Shown here: positions 56,639 to 64,000 of the stretch, piece after piece | How positions within the stretch are numbered: position 1 is the stretch's first letter | Layout: each line of letters starts with the position of its first letter | Assembly (NCBI GenBank): GCA_037893245.1 | Contig: JBAIAA010000026.1 | Span: 124,001-188,000, forward strand | Length of the DNA stretch: 64,000 nucleotides | Direction of reading: 5' to 3' | Origin: Crossaster papposus | Taxonomy: Eukaryota; Echinodermata; Asteroidea; Velatida; Solasteridae | Program-made: the position numbers and the translations under genes | Notes under the pieces: generated by a model | Database searches by the model: none | The model's input: the letters and a program-made list of their open reading frames with translations, nothing else | What the model was told of the DNA's origin: nothing

Positions 56639-57148
56639 ACAGGCGTCAGCTTTTATGGCGGGTAGCAGTTGGCGTAATATCACGTCCCCTGACTGCAGAG
56701 AGAAAAAATGCCCTAGGCGACAGAATGTTGGCAAAAACATGTAAATAACGGTGCTAATAAACTAAGTGTTAGCATCTTGTAATAGTTGCATTATCAAAAC
56801 AGTTAAATTAAGCTAAATTAAATTTGGTTTGCATTTATCAACATGTCACAAAAGTAAAATATTGAGAAAAAGCCTTTGGAGTTTCAAGTTTGGTACATAT
56901 GATATATGGAAAAATAAAAAACAGTTTTTACTTAAAAACACTACTATTCCACCACTTTATTTCTTGACAAAATACTATTTCTTGACAAAATTTAGTTACA
57001 AGTAGTAGGCTTACCAAAGAATACAAATATAAATAATAGTTTTCTCCACTATGCCTTGTGCCAAGTTCCATTTCATTTTGCCAGAACCCCTCACAATTGT
57101 TCAGGAAGGTACCAAGAGAATTAGGTAGAAAAAAGGGAAAGAATGTAC

Positions 57149-57347
57149 CTGCTGTTTAAATCGGAGGTATCTTCATCACTGTAGGAATGTGTCCCAGCTT
57201 GACCTAGCAGCTGATCTGCATTTGTGATTGACATAACAGACATAGATGGAGTTTTATATCTTCGTCCAAATGCCACGCTATTCATCTGTCGTTGCTTGTC
57301 AGGTTTATAACGCTGATTACCCTTCGATCGTTCACTGGGTTGCACCT
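57149..57347 (-). CDS. LRRC72: LRRC72-like gene, penultimate exon
   Basis: A 199-bp exon lies between the acceptor TTAACAG and a GTACATTC donor starting at 57148. The entry glutamate (G|AG) joins it to the LRR-cap exon, giving LLDRE-EVQPSERSKGNQ. Downstream it reads KQRQMNSVAFGRRYKTPSM and QAGTHSYSDEDTSDLNS. The 'SVAFG' block after the LRR cap and the low-complexity tail agree with the layout of LRRC72. It leaves phase 2, matching the last exon. Confidence 0.72.
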
Positions 57348-57390
57348 CTGTTAAAGTAAAAAAATAAAAAATAATACAACAAAATGTGAC

Positions 57391-57771
57391 CTGCTCAAAT
57401 GAAACCCGGACAAAAATTACCATTTAAGGTTTTTCAGATTTTTTTCCCTTCAAATTCTCTAGGTTCTTAGCTTTAAAATGATGCATCATTTATGTACCCT
57501 ACCCTGATGTAATGATTTAGTGATAAAACCCCGACAACCTCATTATGTGATAAACAGCTTTGAAATTAAAATAGCGTATTAATTCTATACACAATTGTTT
57601 CACAAAATCGACAAAAAAACACCCTTTTTGGTAGACGGATTATGTTCAAATAGTTTGTGATTCAGAAACAAATCAAAACCTCAAAATGGTAAAATCCACC
57701 CCGAAATGACTTCACGAGTACATGTATACCACATTGTGCGACTTTGTCCGGGTTTTGTTGAAACAGACCAT
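57391..57771. mobile_element. MITE, TGTGACCTGTTCC family, copy 2
   Basis: The left end, GTGACCTGCTCAAATGAAAC then CCGGACAAA, and the right end, TTTGTCCGGGTTTTGTTGAA then ACAGACC, are imperfect inverted repeats. Internal blocks match 54777-55186. It lies within an LRRC72-like intron. Confidence 0.65.
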
Positions 57772-58324
57772 TAATGTATGCAACCTGTCATCACAAACGG
57801 GCCATAAACTTGCATTGTGTTATCTCAAGATATCATCGACACTAGGTCAAAATGCATGTACAATGTCGAAAATTAGTTGGTTTTTTTTTATTTCAAATGT
57901 TCAAACCTTAAATTTACATCTTCTGAAGTTTTGAAGCCCAAAAGTGTTTTAAAATATAAAAATGGAGTGATTTTTGTGGGGCATCATGTATGAAAATTGG
58001 TTAAAAACATTTGTTTTTCTCAGCTTTCCGATTGCTAAAATGCAACCAACCTGGCTCGGTTCAAATTGGCAAAACTCTGGAGCCATACTACCCGTTGAGC
58101 TGTTTGACCCTTCATTTTAAAGCTTAATAAATACTCTATCATTTAAGCACAAAATCTTATTTTTGTTGAAGTATGACTTTACAGCCCTTTAGTTTTGTGG
58201 CGCTGTGCATAATCATGTAATAGTCTATAAAATACTGTTCCTTTAATGTGAGAAAGTTTTGGGGTCCATAAACACAACTATGATAATATGAAGGACAATC
58301 GTGACTAAAAATGATCAAGGTAAA

Positions 58325-58580
58325 TTTTTGGAATTATGAGGCGTCAGATTTATGAGGCCTCATAAGTCCGACTACTCATAAGTCCGACATCGGACAAAAA
58401 GTAAATTTAATTGTCGGACTTATGAGTTGTCGGACTTATGAGGTGTCGGACCTACGGGGCGTCGGACGTAAACGTATGAGGCGTCAAACTTATGAGCCTT
58501 TATTTGGTTGGGGATGAGATTTTGTCTGACTTACATGTATGAGACGCCGGACCTATGAGGCGTTGATCGGACTTATGAGC
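58325..58580. repeat. Irregular minisatellite GTCGGACTTATGAG
   Basis: About ten imperfect units, such as GTCGGACTTATGAGTTGTCG and GGACCTATGAGGCGT, occur on both strands, so the array can fold back (CATAAGTCCGAC / GTCGGACTTATG). Confidence 0.75.
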
Positions 58581-58659
58581 AGACCCCAATAATCACACAT
58601 AACAAATTGTGAGAGCGACAGATATTGATAATCTGTTAAATTTGTGTTAATACCGGTAC

Positions 58660-58749
58660 CTTCTCTGTCAAGCAATTTGAGAGATGGAACTCTGAAGATA
58701 ACATACAATCGATACCCCTTCTCTTGTGCAAGAGGATTATGAAACAGAT
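58660..58749 (-). CDS. LRRC72: LRRC72-like gene, LRR C-terminal cap exon
   Basis: A 90-bp phase 1-1 exon has the acceptor TTCTTATAG and a GTACCGG donor starting at 58659. It translates as LFHNPLAQEKGYRLYVIFRV then PSLKLLDRE. N-P-L-x-x-E-x-x-Y-R-x-Y-V-I-x-x-x-P-x-L-x-x-L-D is the LRRcap signature that ends LRR arrays of ciliary and cytoplasmic LRR proteins. Joined to the exon at 59795-59933 through a split asparagine (A|AT). Confidence 0.85.
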
Positions 58750-58919
58750 CTATAAGAAAACAAACACAAAACCAGAGGTTTGAAATTAATTAATTACCCA
58801 GTAATTAAATTAATTACCCATTCTCATAATCATCTGTCCGTGTTCATACATGGAGACCTAAACACAATGGGGATAATGGGAGTCAAAAGGTCCACACCGG
58901 GTAGAATAGATTCATGGAT

Positions 58920-59030
58920 TTTACTCAAAAACTAGGGTTAGTGTTTAGGTTTGAGTTAGGGTACAATATTATAGTGTATTTATTTGGTCCAAATTTCAAC
59001 CCAGGAAATTAACCGTGGTTGAAATATTAA
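58920..59030. repeat. Dispersed repeat shared with 49.5-49.6 kb
   Basis: Diverged TTAGGG words (GGGTTAGTGTTTAGG), then AAATTTCAACCCAGGAAA and GTGGTTGAAAT, the same order as at 49505-49610. Confidence 0.6.
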
Positions 59031-59164
59031 TAATTTTAAAGGAAATTGTTGACAGTCCGAAAATTGTGTACATGCGAACAAAGAGATGTGTTGATGAGAC
59101 TTGAACACAACTCGGGTGTAATGTCTTCAATGAAGACAAATGAAATTGCCGTTTCATAACGTCT

Positions 59165-59536
59165 TTATACACATGGCGTCTTTGCAAATTGCTTCTTGCG
59201 GTTTAATTTTGTTCTTATTTCTCCACAGGCGTTCCTGTGGAGCCAATCAGCGATTGCAGAACTGCGATTATCAACACGTACTATGTGCACGCACAAAAAT
59301 CTGTTGTGAAGTAGCGCCAATTATATATGCAACGCAGGCCAGCGCGATCGTTGAATGGTAGTTGACTGCGTGAAGATGCTATGCCTATAATATTCAAATG
59401 GTCAAATTTGCATGAAAAGGTCATGCCCCATTTGAGCAATTTGCAAAGACCGCTTGATCGAGGTAGCTGATAGGAATATAAATCGTGTCGTTAGTGGGCG
59501 CATTGTCAAATGCAGTGATCTTTAGCAAAGACTACA
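59165..59536. mobile_element. MITE, AGTTTTTGCCAA family, copy 3
   Basis: Same orientation as 8901-9376. Shared words include GAGCCAATCAGCGATTGCAG, ATTATCAACACGTACTA and TTGAATGGTAGTTGACTGC. The right end TTTAGCAAAGACTA is a decayed terminal repeat; the left terminus is lost or too diverged. It lies in an LRRC72-like intron. Confidence 0.65.
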
Positions 59537-59794
59537 TGTAGGATGGATGGAGATCGTTAGGATTAACCCTGCCCTCCTCAATCCTCCAAAACCCTCATTG
59601 CAGTTTTGGTTTGAGGCAATGGTCACCCTCCACTGAACAAATGCAAGAAAATAAACGATGATTTGGGAGAATTGAGGATGAATCTACATTTATACGTCAT
59701 GAGGATTTTTGAGGATTGAGGATGCGGTTCCTAGCAAGAATTCCTCAGGAGTTAGGGTTATAATGCGGTCAGTACTAATTATACATGTACTTAC

Positions 59795-59933
59795 TCAGTG
59801 TATGCAAAGCCTGCATGTTTTTCATCTCACTGACTGTTTCGCTAAGCTTAGTCAACTGGTTGTTATGCAACATCAAAACCTTCAAGCAAGATAAATGGCC
59901 AATAGCTCTGTTGATGCTTACCAGCTCATTATC
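59795..59933 (-). CDS. LRRC72: LRRC72-like gene, LRR exon
   Basis: A 139-bp exon lies between the acceptor TTTTTGTAG and a GTAAGTAC donor starting at 59794. It translates as DNELVSINRAIGHLSCLKVL, then MLHNNQLTKLSETVSEMKNM, then QALHTL. It spans about one and a half leucine-rich repeats with the L-x-x-L-x-L-x-x-N-x-L core (LKVLMLHNNQL). It enters in phase 0 directly from the exon at 63523-63649 and leaves in phase 1 into the cap exon. Confidence 0.85.
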
Positions 59934-60101
59934 CTACAAAAACAAACGGCAGCAATTCCATCATTTATTGCAGTACGTGTGCGTGTCTATCATTCTACAA
60001 CCAGTGGCACAGCATTAACCAAAATCATAGTAAGCTAGTGGTCAAGTCACCAAGACCAAGGGTCAATTTCATAAAACATACAAGCACCCAATACATGGTA
60101 C

Positions 60102-61602
60102 TGTGGCGAAACAGGGTCAGACTAAAACTTGTCTAATTCATGTACTTTAATGCATTGAGTGTGGGGGCCAATCAGTGGTTCGCACCGCGTATGGTTCTAG
60201 TCCGGGGCTTCGTCGAAGCTTTGGGCAGTTCTTGCAAATGGTGGCTATGCTACATGACCTATGTCTGTTACTTGCACGATTCCATTCCTCACGACACGAA
60301 ACAGGGTTTCAACGTCAGCTTCGGTAAGTGTAGTTGTATACTTTACCGTGTATTGTTATTGCATTTATTGCGGGAACTATAGTGTGTGCGAGGGTAGTGA
60401 AGCCTGGTTCAAGAGCTAGTGTTACTTGTTGTGGGTAGTGATTGCCTGTCGTCGGTTTAACGCTGTAGTGGCGGTGACGGCTGAGTGGCGATCCGGTGGT
60501 TGTCGAGTAGCTAGCTCTGTGAGGCTTACCGTCGTAGCGCTTAGTTCTTGTGAGGGTACTCGCACCCTGGTCTGTGCATAATTACCGATCTATGTAGTTG
60601 TGTGAGGGTAACTGTTGCTGGAATAGTAGCGCGGTACCCTCGTGGATTGAATAGCTGTTCCGATAGTCAGATAACACTGGAACTTGAAGGGACGGGGCTA
60701 GGGTAACCTGTTGATTGGGATTTAGCAGAGCTGAGGGTGATTGAAGGGTCTGCGTGCCGTGTTCTATGCCAGGCGGCGTAGCATCGGTTGAGTGCATCCC
60801 TGATCATTAAGCTAGCTGTCCCCAGAGACGTTTACCTGGTCTATTGTTTCTAAAGTCCAACGAGGGTTATTCTGATCGTTCTGTTCAGTGAGGATTAATT
60901 CTGGTTATTGTGGAGTTCATTTACCTCTGTGTGAGGGTTATTGCAAGTACCCCCCCCCCCCCTTAAGTGTTACTTTATTTGCTAGTAAAGACCTGTGATG
61001 ATTTATATTGTTATTAGTTATTATATTTATAGTGGTGCAGTTGACCACAGTGAGGACTACTTGGAGCCAAGTTATTTATAGTGGTGCAGTTGACCACAGT
61101 GAGGACTATTTGGAGCCAAGTTATTTATAGTGGTGCAGTTGACCACAGCGAGGACTACTTTTAGCTAAGTTTATTATAAGAGGTGCAGTTGACCCCTTGT
61201 TGTAACAAGCGAGGATTATCATTGTATAAATATATTGATTGCTTATAATATAATTAAGGCTTTGATCAAAGAAGAATAAGACCAATCATACTCGTCCTTG
61301 AAATCTGTTGTCACCGAGGTTTATTTGCAGTGTGTGAGGACTATTAGGACCAATTAAGTAGTGCTCCGATTATATTACATTCAAGTTACCTTCTCAATCA
61401 CAGAACGGTGGTATATTTCCACCAAACGAACTGCCCCTAGGCTAAGTCCGCCGTTCGTAATTGTCCCCCTTGCGTCTGGATAGCCGCTCATCCCCTCGTA
61501 AGGTTATAAATAGTTTTGTGGGATAATAGGCGTTGGTTGGAGTCCTGGGATCAATAAGATCTGTCCCGGAAGGTCTCCCCGCCGACGTCGCATTCCGCCA
61601 CA
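60102..61602. mobile_element. Solo LTR, 1501 bp, with GTAC target-site duplication
   Basis: It begins TGTGGCG and ends CGCCACA, so the terminal inverted repeat is at least seven bases. GTAC directly flanks both sides (60098-60101, 61603-61606). No internal retroelement domain lies inside, which is the product expected from recombination between two LTRs. A 49-bp tandem repeat (TATAGTGGTGCAGTTGACCA) occurs three times at about 61028-61178, and a C run lies at 60950-60962. It sits in an LRRC72-like intron. A 4-bp duplication suits Gypsy- or BEL-type elements; the superfamily is not proven. Confidence 0.85.
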
Positions 61603-61606
61603 GTAC

Positions 61607-62190
61607 ATTAGCATGACACTTCTTCCTTGAGAAAAAAAACTGTTACAAACCAAATTTTCAGGTAATTTTTATTTTTTTTTTACTCTGGTTTTTAGCTGGT
61701 TTTTGCTTAGCATGAAAAGCAAATAGAGTTTTGGCTCAAAACGTGTTTTTACTAAGCAACATTTGTTGGTTTAGTAAATTTTTAGCTGAGTATAAATTGT
61801 GGCCCCAGGCTCTTTGCACAGGTACTGTACGCGTGAAACCGTAGGCTCAAGTCTGACCCAGGAAAGCTTAGATTCTGTATTCTTATCACTGAGCATCACA
61901 GTGCTCATATCACTAGTTACCGATAGGAGTCCTTATACTGGTATCTCAGACTTTGTCAACATACATGTACATGTAGAAGAATAATTTGGACCGTGTAATC
62001 GAGATACATGTATGGACTCCATTGATATTAAAGAAACTTAAGAGCGCACTCAATATACTGTGCGGCGCGCTACACGGACGTGCCACCCGGTAATCCGTCT
62101 GCCATTTTTAAGTGGGCAATTAACACGATAGTAAAAAGTGTATCATGCACTTTAACGCTGCGGCGGCTATAATTCAGTAAACTTTATTGG
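61607..62190. other. Intron sequence, no feature recognised
   Basis: AT-rich sequence to the right of the LTR. An open frame at 61799-61984 has no recognisable motif. Confidence 0.35.
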
Positions 62191-62197
62191 ACGTTTA

Positions 62198-62660
62198 ATG
62201 TCGGTCTCCAGTGACATTGCTTGTGGTACTTGGACAGACAGTTTTATCGGTACTGTAAATGTTCCCCACAAGTCAATGGCGGATCGAGGATTTTCAAGTA
62301 GATTACTCATGGCTGATGAGGTCATGAAGTGGCAGACGCAGAGAGTAAAAGGCGTCAAGCATTGGACTGCAGTTGTACAAATGTACTACGCGATGATATG
62401 ACAGGCCGATTTTGCATGTTGCTTGGAAACCACCATGGTTTCACTCAAAATCTATTACTTTTTGTTTGTTAATACAATATCCAGGTGACATTGTCGGGAT
62501 GATCGTGGTGGTTAGCTGTCCGCACCCTTATTCCAGAAAGTATTTACATGTACTTGTGAAAAGAGACGTTTCTGGTTTTGTTGACCTTGCTCTGATTTGT
62601 GCAGCCAAAGCACGCACAAATCTTAGGCATCTCACCCTGCGTGGCAAACGAGATGAAAAG
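62198..62660 (+). other. Exon-like blocks of an unrecognised plus-strand gene or transposon
   Basis: Two adjacent open blocks. The first (62198-62401) contains SSDIACGTWTDSF, KSMADRGFSSRLLMADEVMK and KGVKHWTAVV. The second follows a good acceptor (AATACAATATCCAG, ending 62483) and reads GDIVGMIVVVSCPHPYSRKY, VKRDVSGFVDLALICAAKA and RTNLRHLTLRGKRDE, then a stop at 62673-62675. The frames look protein-like, but I cannot name the family. They lie inside an LRRC72-like intron on the opposite strand, so a transposon remnant is the likeliest source. Confidence 0.3.
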
Positions 62661-62793
62661 ATGCATAGCCTGTGATGCCAACTTGTATTTTTTGCCCACT
62701 TAGAAAATGATGTCTATTCATCCTTGTCAACTGGACGAGGTCATGTGATAAATGTGTTCTCTAGTTTCTATAATAACTGCTATACATACATAT

Positions 62794-63505
62794 ATGTGAC
62801 CTGTTCCAACGAAACCCGGACATTTAAAGGTAGTATACCCCATTTGCAGATTTCGAAAATATTTACAACCGAATTATTAAGAATAGCTTACTCATTTGAA
62901 AGTAAATAATGATTCTAGGCATCCAGCAAAATGATTGCGCTAGATATTCTGTAATTATTCGCAAAAAACAGTGTTAACATGAGAATAACTGCCCAATTTG
63001 GGTTGAAGACAAACGCTGTTTTTCGTGCTTTTCTCGGCATCCATTATTGTAAAACTTCGGACAGGTCAGTTAAATGATATTTACTATGAAATACAACCCC
63101 CCAAATCTACCCATTAATGATAATTCAAGCAATTACCAATGGTGTATCATACCTTTAAAGTCGCACAATGTGATTTATTACAATGTACTCGTGAAGTCAT
63201 TTATGGTGGATTTTACCAATTTGAAGTTTTGGGTTTTCCTGAATCACAAACTATTCATCTATACAATCTCCGCAAATTTGAACATAATCTTTTTTTTTAA
63301 ACAATTGTTTCAAATAGAAATATTACGTTTTTCCAAACTTTAAAGCCGTTTCTCATAATTAGGTTGTCAGGGTTTTATCACTAAATCCTCTCCCCATATA
63401 TGTAAATGATACATCATTTTAAAGCTGAGAACCTAGAGAATTTGAAAAAGCCATATCTAAAAAACTTGTCAACTTTGTCCGGGTTTCGTTTGATGAGCAG
63501 GTATT
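62794..63505. mobile_element. MITE, TGTGACCTGTTCC family, copy 3, split by another MITE
   Basis: Left end TGTGACCTGTTCCAACGAAA then CCCGGACAT; right end TTTGTCCGGGTTTCGTTTGA. It is interrupted at 62828-63154 by the AGGTAGTATACACC element, and internal blocks on the right match 57391-57771 (GGGTTTTATCACTAAATC in reverse). Confidence 0.65.
62828..63154. mobile_element. MITE, TTAA-flanked AGGTAGTATACACC family, nested copy
   Basis: The ends are AGGTAGTATACCCCATTTGC and ATGGTGTATCATACCT, with TTAA on both sides (62824-62827, 63155-63158). It lies inside the MITE at 62794-63505. It is the same orientation as 11927-12155 and contains the interior missing there. Confidence 0.75.
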
Positions 63506-63522
63506 TACTCGCACTGTCTCAC

Positions 63523-63649
63523 CTGAAGATACAAATGAGAAATTTGCAAGTTGTCCCTGAGACATGTTACTAGTCGCATTTTGTTCCCGTTCAACCACAA
63601 TTCGTTCAGATGTTTGTAGCATTCCAGAGTATCAACTGCTTCTAGATTT
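63523..63649 (-). CDS. LRRC72: LRRC72-like gene, LRR exon (most upstream visible)
   Basis: A 127-bp exon lies between the acceptor TTTTCCCCCAG and a GTGAGAC donor starting at 63522. It translates as NLEAVDTLECYKHLNELWLN, then GNKMRLVTCLRDNLQISHLYLQ (split here for length). It carries the core of two leucine-rich repeats (LNELWLNGNKM; ISHLYLQDNEL across the junction). It enters needing one base and leaves in phase 0. The 5' exons and start codon must lie beyond the right edge. The last 350 bp of the window show nothing else. Confidence 0.82.
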
Positions 63650-64000
63650 CTGGGGGAAAAAAATGGGGAAAAGTATTAGTACATATGTCGTCAGCGTTTT
63701 CATTAAGAGACAAATTTGGCCACGCGGCGTTGCACATTGGTTTTGAGAAAATCAGGTTTTAAGTTGGTAACTTTTTGAAATAGAGATTTCACCTATAATA
63801 CTTACACTGAAGTATTTGGTATACGTACAGAAAAGTGAGATCTCATTAGCTTTTAAAATATGTACTAATTGAAGAACATTAAACAACATAATTGCCGAGT
63901 AACTATAATCCAAACTATCCGTTTTGCAAAACGTAGGATTTAATTTGCAGGATTGAGGGCACTTGGAAGTTGATGCTTCGGAGGAATTTGCAGGATTGAT

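Overview
This window is animal (metazoan) nuclear DNA. It has multi-exon genes with GT-AG introns, extracellular domains carried on phase 1-1 exons, tRNA-derived SINEs, and many kinds of DNA transposon, MITE, LINE and LTR. Background base composition is AT-rich. The repeat types, the abundance of SWIM/YqaJ transposon genes and the SINE 3' body suggest a marine invertebrate deuterostome, most likely an echinoderm. That is an inference; no single feature proves the taxon.

Two host genes are present, both on the minus strand and both running off the window. (1) 1.2-18.1 kb: five consecutive exons of a large extracellular or membrane protein. A complete MAM domain is split over three exons and is followed by LDL-receptor class B (YWTD) repeats on two exons. 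Splice phases agree at all four internal junctions. (2) 55.2-63.6 kb: the last five exons, including the stop codon, of an LRRC72-like leucine-rich-repeat protein. Its introns hold MITEs and a 1.5 kb solo LTR with a perfect GTAC target duplication.

Most of 18-50 kb is mobile DNA. At 18.7-20.8 kb one terminal-inverted-repeat element contains a second, which contains an inverted copy of itself, all abutting a 23-bp minisatellite. At 21.1-27.8 kb lies an element of the ISL2EU (IS5/Harbinger-related) type. It has an apparently intact three-exon gene for a 604-residue SAP-SWIM-YqaJ nuclease on the plus strand and, converging on it, a THAP-HTH-DDE transposase gene on the minus strand broken by a stop and a frameshift.

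At 28.1-48.7 kb is a large inverted repeat: two arms of about 6.8 kb around a spacer of about 7 kb. Each arm carries a divergently transcribed, at least five-exon tyrosine-recombinase gene (Crypton-like). The predicted architecture is Tudor-like domain, two zinc fingers, YR catalytic domain, acidic linker and Myb/SANT-like domain. The left copy is open; the right copy has a 4-nt insertion and a nonsense codon. The spacer contains a foldback element and two GC-rich coding-like islands, one at the exact centre of symmetry.

A 234-bp TTAA-flanked MITE family recurs throughout. One copy sits in the left arm while the matching site in the right arm is empty, which fixes the target duplication as TTAA from this sequence alone. 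The remaining intergenic DNA is mostly other MITE families, satellites and unrecognised AT-rich sequence.
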